A stretch of 64,000 nucleotides of DNA from Antrihabitans spumae (GCF_043944905.1 NZ_JBIMSN010000062.1:201160-265159); one strand, 5' to 3'; shown: positions 41,976-50,664, counted from the stretch's first letter. Notes: a model not told the origin generated them from the sequence alone. Program-made: numbers and translations.

Positions 41976-42388
41976 GCGGGACTTCGGTCTGCGGGGTCGA
42001 CGACCAACACAAGCTTGCCGTGCACGTGGCCGTCCTCGCTCGCTCGGTGCGCGGCAGCGATCTCGTCGAGCGGGAAGGTTGTCACAACCGGGACGGAAAA
42101 ACGGCCGGTCTCGATCAAGGCACCGATCTCGTCGAGCACGTGGAATGCGCGTCCAGCTTCTCCTGTGCTGAAAGTGACACCGTGCTCGCGTGCGCCGAGA
42201 AAGTCGGCGACGGTCACCACGTTCGCGGGACCTCCTGTGAGCTCGACAAGTTCCGGAAGGACGCCGCTCCCGGCGACATCGAGTGCGAGGTCGACTCCAT
42301 CGTGGCCCAGCCCGGGCTGCGGATCAGGGAGATCCACGATCTCGAGAACATCCGGGCCACCGAACCTGGCGAACCGTGCCGCCTTCAT
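41972..42388 (-). pseudogene. Quinone oxidoreductase (zinc-independent MDR family) with internal in-frame deletion
   Basis: 138 residues against a usual 305-330. The first 26 residues (MKAARFARFGGPDVLEIVDL then PDPQPG) are the normal MDR start, after which the sequence jumps to LGHDGVDLALDVAGSGVLP, the later half of the NADPH-binding domain, and continues to the normal C-terminus (HRASEDGHVHGKLVLVVD). Most of the GroES-like domain and the AXXGXVG nucleotide motif are missing. The junction lies at a GC-rich palindromic cagcccgggctg. The frame and a start with GGAGC upstream are retained, so a product may be made but cannot be the usual enzyme. Confidence 0.7.
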
Positions 42389-42411
42389 AGCTGCTCCGAT
42401 CGTGTGACGGG

Positions 42412-43743
42412 TCAGTGTCGGTTGCGCCGACGATTGAGCGAGTCGGCCCAGTAGAGCAAAGCGAGCACAACGAGCACACCCAAGAGGACGAAAACCAGAG
42501 GCCCAGCCCAACCGAAGTCGTCGTCGTTCGACTTCGGCAGTCGAGACGCCGTTGCGTCGACCGGCGGCGCAGCCAGTGTGACGCCACTGCTCTGCTGCCG
42601 ACGTGACGTAGTCGTCGTGCCGGCTTTGCCTTCGGGTTCGACGAGTGTGCCGACCGACGCGTCGCGATCGAGAGAAAAGCCGTAGTCGAGCAGACGTGCC
42701 GCCTGCTCCCACGGTCTGATCGGCAACACATCGGCCTTGAGCAGCGTGATGCCGAGTCGGCGGCCATTGCGCTCGGCACCCGCGACGAAGGTCTGTCTGG
42801 CGTCGTCCGTGTAACCGGTCTTGCCGCCGAGTGCACCGTCGTAGTTGTAGAGCAGTTGGTTGTCGTTGCCGATCGTGAACGCCGGGTGATCCTTGTCGGC
42901 GGGGATGCGGGGGTCTGGCGGAAAGCCGGGAAACTGAACTTGCTCGGTATGGATCAGCTCTGCGAACTTCGGAATTCGCATCGCTTCGCGGAAGAAGAGA
43001 GCAAGGTCGTATGCGGAGCTCGACATGCCGGGACCGTCGAGGCCCGATGGTGTTGCGGTGCGAGTGTCCATGCCGCCCAACGACTTCGCGAGGTCGTTCA
43101 TCTTGCGGACCGCTGCCTCGTCACCGCCGAGTTGAGCAGCGATGGCGTGCGCGGCGTCGTTGCCGGACGCCATGACCAGCGCTTGCATCAGTTGTAGATT
43201 TGTATAGCGCCCGCCGGGCCCGATGCCGACCCGTGTGCCATCGACCTCCGAATCGGCGATCGTTCCCGTGACAACACGGTTCAGGTCGAGTTCTCGCAAC
43301 GCCACGATGGCAAGCAGGATCTTGATCGTGCTTGCGGGACGGTAGCGACCGTGCGGGTCCTTCGCGGCGAGAACAGCGCCGGAGTCGAGGTCCGACAGCA
43401 CCCACGCTGTTGCGGAGATCTCCTTCGGCAACGCGGGCGCACCATCGGGTGTCACCGAACCGCAATCGCCCAACTCGTCACCGCCTACCGGCTCGTCCGG
43501 TATCGGCAAAGGCTGCGGCGTCGGATCGCCGGGGGCGGGCACTTCGGAGAGGTCGATCGCCTTCGGCGGACTCGAGCTGTTGGGGCAGTTGTCCGTGTTC
43601 GGGGTCGTGAAGGGTGTCGTCGTTACGGTCGTGGCTGTTGTGGTCGTCGGATCGTCGGCCGGATCGGCGACAGCGGGCCCACCCGACATCCCGATCAGGA
43701 CCGCTGCGACGATCGCGACCGAACTCGTGAATCGCGCTCTCAT
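42412..43743 (-). CDS. dacB: D-alanyl-D-alanine carboxypeptidase (DacB1-like, penicillin-binding)
   Basis: 443 residues. Signal peptide, a Thr/Pro-rich stretch, then a peptidase S11 domain with SxxK Ser138/Lys141 (RPASTIK), SGN (MASGNDAAH) and KTG (GGKTGYT). A C-terminal membrane helix (AGPLVFVLLGVLVVLALLYW) with a basic tail anchors it. Trims peptidoglycan pentapeptides. Corresponds to Rv3330. TAGGCT lies 9 nt before the ATG. Confidence 0.93.
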   Translation of the reverse strand: MRARFTSSVAIVAAVLIGMSGGPAVADPADDPTTTTATTVTTTPFTTPNTDNCPNSSSPPKAIDLSEVPAPGDPTPQPLPIPDEPVGGDELGDCGSVTPDGAPALPKEISATAWVLSDLDSGAVLAAKDPHGRYRPASTIKILLAIVALRELDLNRVVTGTIADSEVDGTRVGIGPGGRYTNLQLMQALVMASGNDAAHAIAAQLGGDEAAVRKMNDLAKSLGGMDTRTATPSGLDGPGMSSSAYDLALFFREAMRIPKFAELIHTEQVQFPGFPPDPRIPADKDHPAFTIGNDNQLLYNYDGALGGKTGYTDDARQTFVAGAERNGRRLGITLLKADVLPIRPWEQAARLLDYGFSLDRDASVGTLVEPEGKAGTTTTSRRQQSSGVTLAAPPVDATASRLPKSNDDDFGWAGPLVFVLLGVLVVLALLYWADSLNRRRNRH

Positions 43744-43841
43744 GGTGGGGGCAGCCTAGGGCAGCGGAACGCCCGTAACCAAAGTGAACGAGGCGGATTG
43801 TCGGGCTTGATCGCTAATGTCCGGAATGGTGCTTGTCTTAG

Positions 43842-43861
43842 ATGACACTTATTTCTGTCAT
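43842..43861. promoter_or_regulatory. Palindrome ATGACA-N8-TGTCAT upstream of the GbsR-type gene
   Basis: A perfect 6-bp dyad 16 bp before the -10 of the regulator gene, overlapping its -35 region and about 100 bp from the divergent dacB start. A likely autoregulatory operator. Confidence 0.45.
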
Positions 43862-43877
43862 TTGCGTCGAAGTGGGC

Positions 43878-43883
43878 TAGTCT
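43878..43883 (+). promoter_or_regulatory. -10 element TAGTCT for the GbsR-type gene
   Basis: TAGTCT is 6 nt upstream of the second of two adjacent GTG codons, which decides the start at 43890. Confidence 0.5.
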
Positions 43884-43889
43884 GGCGTG

Positions 43890-44402
43890 GTGCCCGCCGA
43901 TGCCGAGATCGTATTCGCCGACCATGTGGGCCGGTTTTACGCTCGGCAGTACGGATTTCCGCCCATGGCGGGGCGGCTGCTCGGGTACCTGTTCGTGTGC
44001 GAACCGGCGGCGCAAACGATCGACGAACTCAGCGACGCCCTGCTTGCGAGTCGCAGCGCTATCACCGGTGCCGTGAAAATGCTCGAGAGCTTTAACATCG
44101 TGCGACGCGACCGAGCTGCGGGGGAGCGCGTCGACCGCGTGACGATCGATCCCGAAAGTCGCCAACCGCAGAACTTCGACTCCGCAATTCACAAAGAGCA
44201 CGCAGCGCTGTTTCGCGAAGGCCTTGCGCTGCTGAGTGACTCCGCTCCGGAACGCCGTGCACCGCTGGAAGAAACGATCGCGTTGGCCGAATTCCTCGGC
44301 GAGCGACTACCCGAATTGCGCGACGAATGGCTGGTTCGTCGTGAAAACCTCCGGCGCACAGGCGCATTACCGACGGCAACAACGACGAAGGGCACGCGAT
44401 GA
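43890..44402 (+). CDS. GbsR/MarR family transcriptional regulator
   Basis: 170 residues. Winged-helix MarR-type domain: GFPPMAGRLLGYLFVCEPA, TIDELSDALLASRSAITGAV with the recognition helix, KMLESFNIVRRDRAAGERV as wing, followed by dimerisation helices. The GbsR subgroup responds to osmolytes or drugs. The target here is unknown. GTG 43890 is chosen over 43887 from the leaderless -10 spacing. The stop overlaps the next start (ATGATG). Confidence 0.82.
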   Translation: MPADAEIVFADHVGRFYARQYGFPPMAGRLLGYLFVCEPAAQTIDELSDALLASRSAITGAVKMLESFNIVRRDRAAGERVDRVTIDPESRQPQNFDSAIHKEHAALFREGLALLSDSAPERRAPLEETIALAEFLGERLPELRDEWLVRRENLRRTGALPTATTTKGTR

Positions 44403-44650
44403 TGGACCAAGAGCTCACCGACCTCAGGCGGCAAGCTGCTGAGGGTAGTCAGGATGCCGTCGACCAACTTGTCGAATTGGCAGGGGAGCGTGGCGATTTC
44501 GACGAACTGCGACGCCTCGCGGCCGACGGTAGTCAGGATGCCGTCGACCAACTGGTCGAACTAGCTGAAGAACGCGGCGACATCGCGGAGTTAGAACGAC
44601 TCGCCGATGCAGGCAGCCAGGATGCCGCCGACATACTCGGCGAGCTATAG
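44399..44650 (+). CDS. Small acidic helical-repeat protein coupled to the regulator
   Basis: 83 residues made almost entirely of a 28-residue repeat: LRRQAAEGSQDAVDQLVELA, then LRRLAADGSQDAVDQLVELA, then LERLADAGSQDAADILGEL, joined by ERGDFDE/ERGDIAE. This is the pattern of leucine-rich-variant or HEAT-like two-helix repeats, strongly acidic. The DNA of units 1 and 2 is also closely similar, so the duplication is recent. Start ATG 44399 (or 44402) overlaps the regulator stop. It may bind the regulator or another protein. No function is known to me. The last codons overlap the convergent CHAP gene. Confidence 0.7.
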   Translation: MMDQELTDLRRQAAEGSQDAVDQLVELAGERGDFDELRRLAADGSQDAVDQLVELAEERGDIAELERLADAGSQDAADILGEL

Positions 44651-45247
44651 GACTCCGTAACCAACGATTCCGTCATCGCTGAGATCGACTGTGCTTACGC
44701 GAATCTCATCGCCCTCGTTGCCGCCGACGGTAGTCAGCGTCCCGGCATCGTTGGCGACGACGACGTTGGTGTGTTGGCCGAACTTGCTGTCGTCGCTGTA
44801 GAGCACGGTGTCGCCGATCTTCGGCTGATAACCGGTGCCATGTGCGACGAATCGACCATTCGAGGTGTAGAACTCCTGCAATGTGTAGACGCCGGGGATG
44901 CGCCATGATCCCGAGTTCGGATTTGCGAAAGGCATTCCTGCCTCACGCATGATCCAGCTGACGAAGTCGGCACACCACGGTTCGTCGACGCCTTCGGAAT
45001 ACTTCTCGCCAGGCGGTGCGGCGTCGAACTCGGCGTGTAGCAGCTCGACGATCTTGGCTTGGCGGGGGTCGAGGCCAGCGGTCGACACCGCTGGGAATGC
45101 TTGCGGCTCAGCAGCGTCGAATACGCCGACCTTGGCGACCGCGATCCCCAGCGCGATGGCGACGACCCCGAGCAGGGCAAACCCGCCGAGTATTGCACGC
45201 GTTGTTCGAGGTGCCGCCGATCTTTCCCTCGCTGATGTTTCCCCCAT
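44645..45247 (-). CDS. Membrane-anchored CHAP-domain amidase/peptidase
   Basis: 200 residues. N-terminal cytoplasmic basic stretch, one membrane helix (AILGGFALLGVVAIALGIAV), then a CHAP domain outside: Cys92 in EPWCADFVSWIMREAG, His159 in GQHTNVVV and Asn177 in GGNEGD. Probably cuts peptidoglycan peptides. TATTCT on the minus strand 7 nt before the ATG gives a leaderless start. The 3' end overlaps the convergent repeat-protein gene by 6 bp. Confidence 0.85.
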   Translation of the reverse strand: MGETSARERSAAPRTTRAILGGFALLGVVAIALGIAVAKVGVFDAAEPQAFPAVSTAGLDPRQAKIVELLHAEFDAAPPGEKYSEGVDEPWCADFVSWIMREAGMPFANPNSGSWRIPGVYTLQEFYTSNGRFVAHGTGYQPKIGDTVLYSDDSKFGQHTNVVVANDAGTLTTVGGNEGDEIRVSTVDLSDDGIVGYGVL

Positions 45248-45254
45248 GACAACG

Positions 45255-45260
45255 AGAATA
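45255..45260 (-). promoter_or_regulatory. -10 element TATTCT for the CHAP gene
   Basis: Minus-strand TATTCT, 7 nt from the ATG. Leaderless geometry. Confidence 0.45.
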
Positions 45261-45279
45261 GCGGCAGGTCGGCGATCTT

Positions 45280-45465
45280 TCAGATAGGTAAGCGCACGTC
45301 CAAGCCGGTCAGGACCAGCAGTTGTCGTCGCTTCCAACCGAGTGCGGCGGTCGTTGCCATCTTGACGACGAGCAGTCCGTCGAAGCCGACCCAGGTGAAC
45401 GTCCAGTTGTTGGCGACGAAACCGGGAGCGTCGCGAGGAGGTAGACGCGTGGCAGGTATTGACAC
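45280..45465 (-). pseudogene. Truncated small membrane-protein gene
   Basis: 61 codons from GTG: ATRLPPRDAPGFVANNWTFT then WVGFDGLLVVKMATTAALGW and KRRQLLVLTGL, followed by an unrelated short tail. The pattern NNW-x3-WVGFD-hydrophobic-GW+RRQ resembles the first third of a common actinobacterial multi-pass membrane protein whose later helices are absent here. The -35 of the divergent pump gene overlaps its start. Possibly a remnant; a short functional peptide is less likely. Confidence 0.4.
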
Positions 45466-45494
45466 TCGCTACAAAGTGGCAGTGACTATCAATA
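45457..45494. promoter_or_regulatory. Promoter/operator region of the EmrB-type pump gene
   Basis: TTGACA at 45459-45464 as -35, a GACTAT-like -10 at 45484, and outer arms TATTGA / TCAATA that form a dyad around them. A plausible binding site for the TetR regulator encoded downstream. Confidence 0.35.
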
Positions 45495-45524
45495 CACATA
45501 AACATCCACTTGGTAGGAGATGTC

Positions 45525-47057
45525 ATGGCCGATCCGAACTCGCGTCGCCGGTGGCTGGCGCTCGGTGCTCTTGCGGTGGCGATGCTGACGATCGGACTCG
45601 ACGTCACAGTGCTGACCGTTGCGTTGCCGACCCTCGCGACGGATCTCGATGCGAGCAGTTCTCAGCTGCAGTGGTTCAGCTCGGCGTACACGCTTGTGCT
45701 CGCCGCCGCGATGCTGCCCGCGGGAGCACTTGGGGACCGCTACGGTCGTAAGAAGTTTCTTCTCGGAGCCCTGCTGCTCTTCGGCGCCGCCTCGCTGGCT
45801 TGCAGCTACGCCGCGACGTCCGGTCAACTTGTCGCAGGTCGGGCCGTACTCGGGTTCGGCGCCGCGATCATGATGCCGCTGTCCATGTCGGTACTGCCGA
45901 TCCTGTTTCCCGACTCGAAAGAGCGGGCGCGGGCCTTGACGATCTGGGTGACGTCGACAGCAATCGGCCTTCCGCTCGGTCCGATTCTCGGTGGCTGGCT
46001 ACTCGAGCACTTCTGGTGGGGGTCCGTCTTCCTCATCAACGTCCCGCTGGTCCTCGTCGGCGCTGTGGCGGTCGCTGTGCTGGTGCCCGAATCGCGTAGC
46101 GCACAACGCACTCCCATCGACGTTCCAGGTGCCGTCGCTTCCTCGCTCGGCCTCCTGAGCCTCACCTACGGCTTCATTCGAGCCGGCGAGAACGGCTCGA
46201 GTGACATCGTCGTCGGGGCCTCGATCGCAGCCGGCCTTGCGATACTCGCTGTCTTCGCGTGGTGGGAAAACCGAACCGAACATCCGCTGATCGACCTCTC
46301 GCTGTTCGCGAGTGCAGGGTTTCGTTGGGGCACGATCTTCGCGACCCTGGTCAACTTCGGGATGTTCGGGCTGTTCTTCACCGCACCGCAGTATTTTCAG
46401 GCAGTCCTCAACACCGATGCCCTCGGCAGTGGTCTGCGCTTGCTCCCGCTGATCGGCGGACTTGTTGTCGGCACGCGACTGGGTGACCGATTGCTGCAAC
46501 GCGCGGGTGCGCGGCCGGTGATCGTCGTCGGCTTCGTTTTGCTGACCGCAGGACTTGCAACCGGCGCGCTGACCTCCGTCGACTCCGGCTACGGATTTAC
46601 GGCAATCTGGATCACCGTTGTCGGTGCAGGGATGGGCTTCGTGATGCCCGCAGCGATGGGTGTCGCGATGGACGCGCTGTCGGCCGAGCGATCCGGCTCG
46701 GGTTCGGCGCTGATTCAGGCGCTTCGCCAGGCTGGCGGCACGATCGGCGTTGCGATCCTCGGTACCGTGCTCGCCACGCGCTACCGTTCCGAACTCGGCG
46801 ACCTCGATACCGCACCGATCAGCGACGGCGTCAACGCCGGTGTCGCAGTAGCGAAGTCGACCGGCGACTCCGGATTGCTCGAGCATCTGCAGGCGTCGTT
46901 CGTGTCCGGCATGGGCGTCATGCTGTGGGTCTGTGCGGCAACCTGCGCGGTCGCGGTTGTGCTTGCTGCACGCTTTCGACCGCTGGCGACGAACCCGACA
47001 ATGCCGGATGCGACGCCACCGCCGGTGGATAAGTCAGAATCAGTGCATGCCGGCTGA
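45525..47057 (+). CDS. EmrB/QacA family (DHA2, 14-TM) MFS drug transporter
   Basis: 510 residues with 14 helices. Motif D1 GLDVTVLTVALPTLATDL in helix 1, motif A GDRYGRKKFLLGALLLFG, motif C (GLPLGPILGGWLLEHFWW) in helix 5. Proton-driven multidrug export. ATG 45525 follows AGGAGA. A TetR gene overlaps its 3' end by 11 bp, an arrangement that couples pump and regulator in one transcript. Confidence 0.9.
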   Translation: MADPNSRRRWLALGALAVAMLTIGLDVTVLTVALPTLATDLDASSSQLQWFSSAYTLVLAAAMLPAGALGDRYGRKKFLLGALLLFGAASLACSYAATSGQLVAGRAVLGFGAAIMMPLSMSVLPILFPDSKERARALTIWVTSTAIGLPLGPILGGWLLEHFWWGSVFLINVPLVLVGAVAVAVLVPESRSAQRTPIDVPGAVASSLGLLSLTYGFIRAGENGSSDIVVGASIAAGLAILAVFAWWENRTEHPLIDLSLFASAGFRWGTIFATLVNFGMFGLFFTAPQYFQAVLNTDALGSGLRLLPLIGGLVVGTRLGDRLLQRAGARPVIVVGFVLLTAGLATGALTSVDSGYGFTAIWITVVGAGMGFVMPAAMGVAMDALSAERSGSGSALIQALRQAGGTIGVAILGTVLATRYRSELGDLDTAPISDGVNAGVAVAKSTGDSGLLEHLQASFVSGMGVMLWVCAATCAVAVVLAARFRPLATNPTMPDATPPPVDKSESVHAG

Positions 47058-47640
47058 CACGACCGTTCCATCGATCGGGCTCAGGGAACGAAAAAAGGCG
47101 CGCACTCGGGCGAGCATCAGGTCCGAGGCGTTCCGCCTGTTCGAGGAGCAGGGCTACCTCGAGACGACGATCGAACAGATCGCTGCCGCGGCGGACGTAT
47201 CGCCGAGCACGTTCTTCCGGTACTTCCCTACGAAGGAACAGTTGGTTCTCGCCGACGATCTCGATCCCGCGATGATCCAGGCGGTAGCCGATCAGCCACC
47301 CGACGTGCCGATGTTCGCCGCGATTCGACTAGCGGCGGAGGCGCTGTTCAATGATCTGACGCCGGAAGACGTCGAATTCGAGAGGCGCCGCACACGCCTG
47401 CTCTACTCGGTACCCGAATTGAAACGGGCTGTGACGCAAGAAATGATGCGCACCATCGACATGCTCGCCGAGATGATGGCCGAGCGCACCGGCCGATCCG
47501 CCGACGACACCGAAGTGCGCGCACATGCCGGCGCAATGGTCGGTGCCATCATCGCGACGATGAACGAAAATACGAACAGCCCGACCGACGCGCTCCGAGC
47601 GGTTCGCTATCTGGAAGACGGCTTACCGCTCGGGCGCTGA
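47047..47640 (+). CDS. TetR family transcriptional regulator of the pump operon
   Basis: 197 residues. N-terminal HTH: RTRASIRSEAFRLFEEQGYL, TTIEQIAAAADVSPSTFFRY, FPTKEQLV, then an all-helical ligand domain. It starts inside the end of the pump gene in another frame, so it is co-transcribed with it and probably represses the operon by binding the dyad upstream of the pump gene. Confidence 0.88.
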   Translation: MPADTTVPSIGLRERKKARTRASIRSEAFRLFEEQGYLETTIEQIAAAADVSPSTFFRYFPTKEQLVLADDLDPAMIQAVADQPPDVPMFAAIRLAAEALFNDLTPEDVEFERRRTRLLYSVPELKRAVTQEMMRTIDMLAEMMAERTGRSADDTEVRAHAGAMVGAIIATMNENTNSPTDALRAVRYLEDGLPLGR

Positions 47641-47672
47641 ATCGTGGGGGAGTGCGTCAGTGTGTGATCAGC

Positions 47673-48446
47673 TCAGCGCGCAAACAGCAACGCGCGCTTG
47701 ACTTCCTGGATTGCCTTCGTCACTTCGATGCCACGCGGGCACGCGTCGGTGCAGTTGAACGTCGTGCGGCAACGCCACACACCTTCGACGTCGTTGAGAA
47801 TGTCGAGACGCTCACGCGCCCCTTCGTCACGGCTGTCGAAAATGAACCGGTGCGCATTGACGATCGCCGCGGGACCGAAGTAGCTGCCGTCACTCCAGTA
47901 CACCGGGCACGACGTGGTGCAGCACGCGCACAGGATGCACTTGGTGGTGTCGTCGAAGCGATGACGATCGGCCGCCGACTGGATGCGCTCCCGTGTCGGC
48001 TCGTTGCCCGTGGTGATCAGGTACGGCTTGACCGCACGGAACGCGTCGAAGAACGGTTCCATGTCGACGATCAGATCCTTCTCGACCGGCAAGCCACGGA
48101 TGGGCTCGACCGAGATGGTCAGCGTCTTGCTGGAATCCTTCGGCAACATGTCACGCATCAACACCTTGCAGGCAAGACGGTTGACGCCGTTGATCCGCAT
48201 AGCGTCCGAACCGCACACGCCGTGCGCGCACGAGCGCCGGAAGGTGAGGGTGCCGTCCAGGTAGTTCTTGATGTAGAGCAGCAGGTTCAACAGCCGGTCG
48301 GTCGGCAGGCAGGGAACCTGGAAGCTCTCCCAATGCGCACCGAGATCGTTCTCGGGGTTGAAGCGCGCGATCTTCATGGTGACCATGACCGATCCCTCGG
48401 GGACCGGCGCCGCCTTCTCTGGGGCTGGTGCTTCGGTGGTCGTCAT
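47673..48446 (-). CDS. sdhB: Succinate dehydrogenase iron-sulfur subunit
   Basis: 257 residues. [2Fe-2S] ligands in CAHGVCGSDAMRINGVNRLAC, then [4Fe-4S] and [3Fe-4S] ligands in CILCACCTTSCPVYW and CRTTFNCTDACPRGI. Passes electrons from SdhA to the membrane subunits. Last gene of sdhCDAB. Its ATG shares one base with the sdhA stop. Confidence 0.96.
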   Translation of the reverse strand: MTTTEAPAPEKAAPVPEGSVMVTMKIARFNPENDLGAHWESFQVPCLPTDRLLNLLLYIKNYLDGTLTFRRSCAHGVCGSDAMRINGVNRLACKVLMRDMLPKDSSKTLTISVEPIRGLPVEKDLIVDMEPFFDAFRAVKPYLITTGNEPTRERIQSAADRHRFDDTTKCILCACCTTSCPVYWSDGSYFGPAAIVNAHRFIFDSRDEGARERLDILNDVEGVWRCRTTFNCTDACPRGIEVTKAIQEVKRALLFAR

Positions 48447-50200
48447 CAGTACTTACGCTCCATCGGCTCGTAGCGGGTCTGCACTACCGGCTTGAAGTCG
48501 AGGCGAATGTCGGACAGCAGATCGCTGCCCTCCTTGTACGCCATCGTGTGCCGCATGAAGTTGACGTCGTCGCGGTTCGGATAGTCCTCGCGAGCGTGTC
48601 CACCGCGGGTTTCCTTGCGGTTGAGGGCGCCGACGACGGTGACTTCGGCCAACTCCAGCAGGAAGCCGAGTTCGAGCGCTTCGAGCAGATCGCTGTTGTA
48701 GCGCTTTCCCTTGTCGTGCACTGTGATTCGGTTGTAGCGCTCTTTGAGATTCTGGATGTCGCCCAACGCCTGCTTGAGCGTGTCCTCCGTGCGGAAGACG
48801 GATGCGTTGTTGTCCATCGTCTTCTGCATCTCGGTACGGATGTCGGCCGCGCGCTCGTGGCCGTCGCCGGAGAGAATGCGGGCCAGCCACTGCTCGACCA
48901 TGTGCTCGGGCTTGTCGGGCATCGGAACGAAATCGGCGTGCCGCTCCGCGTAGTCCGCTGCCGCCATACCTGCACGACGACCGAACACGTTGATGTCGAG
49001 CAGCGAGTTGGTGCCGAGGCGATTGGCACCGTGCACCGACACGCAGGCGCATTCGCCGGCGGCGTAGAGGCCGTAGACGATGTCCTTGTTGTTGCGCAGC
49101 ACCTCGCCACGAATCCGTGTCGGGATTCCGCCCATGACGTAGTGGCAGGTCGGGAACACGGGAACCAGTTCGGTCACCGGGTCGACACCGAGGTAGGTAC
49201 GCGAGAACTCGGTGATGTCGGGGAGTTTCTCCTCCAGCACCTCTGCGCCGAGGTGGGTCACGTCGATGTAGACGTAGTCCTTGTCGGGTCCGGCGCCGCG
49301 GCCTTCGAGGACCTCGAGCACCATCGAGCGCGCGACGATGTCACGAGGTGCGAGGTCCTTGATGGTCGGCGCGTATCGCTCCATAAAGCGCTCGCCGTCG
49401 ACGTTGCGCAGAATGCCACCCTCGCCGCGGACCGCTTCGGAGATGAGGATGCCGAGCCCTGCGAGACCGGTCGGATGGAACTGGTGGAACTCCATGTCCT
49501 CCAACGGAAGTCCCTTGCGGAACACGATCGCCATACCGTCGCCGGTCAGGGTGTGCGCGTTGGACGTCGTCTTGTACATACGACCCGAACCGCCGGTTGC
49601 GAAGACGATCGACTTCGCGTGGAACACGTGCAGTTCGCCGGTCGCCAGTTCGTAGGCGATGACGCCCGTGGCGGTCGGTCCGCGGTCGGTCTCGGTGATC
49701 GCGATGTCGAGCACGTAGAACTCGTTGAAGAACTGCACGTCGTGCTTGACGCAGTTCTGGTAGAGCGTCTGCAGGATCATGTGACCGGTGCGGTCGGCGG
49801 CGTAACAGGCCCGGCGGACCGGTGCCTTGCCGTGGTCACGCGTGTGTCCACCGAAACGGCGTTGATCGATCTTGCCCTCGGGTGTCCGGTTGAACGGCAG
49901 ACCCATCTTCTCGAGGTCGAGAACGGCGTCGATCGCTTCCTTCGCCATGATCTCTGCGGCGTCCTGGTCGACCAGGTAGTCGCCGCCCTTCACGGTGTCG
50001 AAGGTGTGCCATTCCCAGTTGTCTTCTTCGACGTTCGCAAGGGCTGCGCACATGCCACCCTGTGCGGCGCCGGTGTGGCTACGAGTCGGATAGAGCTTGG
50101 TCAGTACCGCTGTCCGAACGCGGGGGCCCGCTTCGATGGCTGCGCGCATACCCGCGCCGCCTGCTCCAACGATGACGACGTCATAGCGATGTTCCTGCAT
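48446..50200 (-). CDS. sdhA: Succinate dehydrogenase flavoprotein subunit
   Basis: 584 residues. FAD-binding VVIVGAGGAGMRAAIEA, the covalent-FAD histidine in TRSHTGAAQGG, substrate motifs HPTGLAGLGILISEAVRGEG and the catalytic Arg region RFGGHTRDHGKA. Oxidises succinate to fumarate (complex II). Orthologue of SdhA of the Sdh2-type mycobacterial operon Rv3316-Rv3319. Confidence 0.97.
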   Translation of the reverse strand: MQEHRYDVVIVGAGGAGMRAAIEAGPRVRTAVLTKLYPTRSHTGAAQGGMCAALANVEEDNWEWHTFDTVKGGDYLVDQDAAEIMAKEAIDAVLDLEKMGLPFNRTPEGKIDQRRFGGHTRDHGKAPVRRACYAADRTGHMILQTLYQNCVKHDVQFFNEFYVLDIAITETDRGPTATGVIAYELATGELHVFHAKSIVFATGGSGRMYKTTSNAHTLTGDGMAIVFRKGLPLEDMEFHQFHPTGLAGLGILISEAVRGEGGILRNVDGERFMERYAPTIKDLAPRDIVARSMVLEVLEGRGAGPDKDYVYIDVTHLGAEVLEEKLPDITEFSRTYLGVDPVTELVPVFPTCHYVMGGIPTRIRGEVLRNNKDIVYGLYAAGECACVSVHGANRLGTNSLLDINVFGRRAGMAAADYAERHADFVPMPDKPEHMVEQWLARILSGDGHERAADIRTEMQKTMDNNASVFRTEDTLKQALGDIQNLKERYNRITVHDKGKRYNSDLLEALELGFLLELAEVTVVGALNRKETRGGHAREDYPNRDDVNFMRHTMAYKEGSDLLSDIRLDFKPVVQTRYEPMERKY

Positions 50201-50216
50201 GTTTGTCTCAGTTCCC

Positions 50217-50663
50217 CTAGCTGGCCTTGATATTGGGGTCGAATGTGAAGATGACGTAGGTGCCGAGTCCCATGATGAGGATCATCGACAACACCAGGAG
50301 GGTGTTCAACCAGAACCGCGTCGAATCCTTGCGTGAGTAGTCGGCGATGACGGTCCGAAGGCCGTTGCCGCCGTGCAGCTGCGCCAGCCACAACATCGTC
50401 AGATCCCAGAACTGCCAGAACGGGCTGGCCCAACGTCCTGCGACGAACGCGAAGTTGATGCGATGCACACCCTCGTCGACCATCAGCATGATGATCAAGT
50501 GGCCGAACACGAGCACGATCAGTGCCAGTCCGGAGAACCGCATGAAGAGCCACGCGTACAGCTCGAAGTTGCTTTTGGATGCCTTGCGCGGCGAGCGCGG
50601 GTTGTCCAGGCTTGCCGGCCGGTCGTATGAAGTACCGAGCGATTTGGCTTCGGTCGTCGTCAT
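50217..50663 (-). CDS. sdhD: Succinate dehydrogenase membrane anchor subunit SdhD
   Basis: 148 residues, three helices: LYAWLFMRFSGLALIVLVFG with the heme-region His following (GHLIIMLMV), ASPFWQFWDLTMLWLAQLHG, and FWLNTLLVLSMILIMGLGTY. Start at ATG 50663 after the sdhC stop (1-nt gap). Confidence 0.9.
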   Translation of the reverse strand: MTTTEAKSLGTSYDRPASLDNPRSPRKASKSNFELYAWLFMRFSGLALIVLVFGHLIIMLMVDEGVHRINFAFVAGRWASPFWQFWDLTMLWLAQLHGGNGLRTVIADYSRKDSTRFWLNTLLVLSMILIMGLGTYVIFTFDPNIKAS

Positions 50664-50664
50664 G

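Noticed and set aside
48428..50230. A 600-codon plus-strand open frame.
   Set aside because: Exactly antisense to sdhA and without family motifs. Long antisense frames are expected at this GC content.
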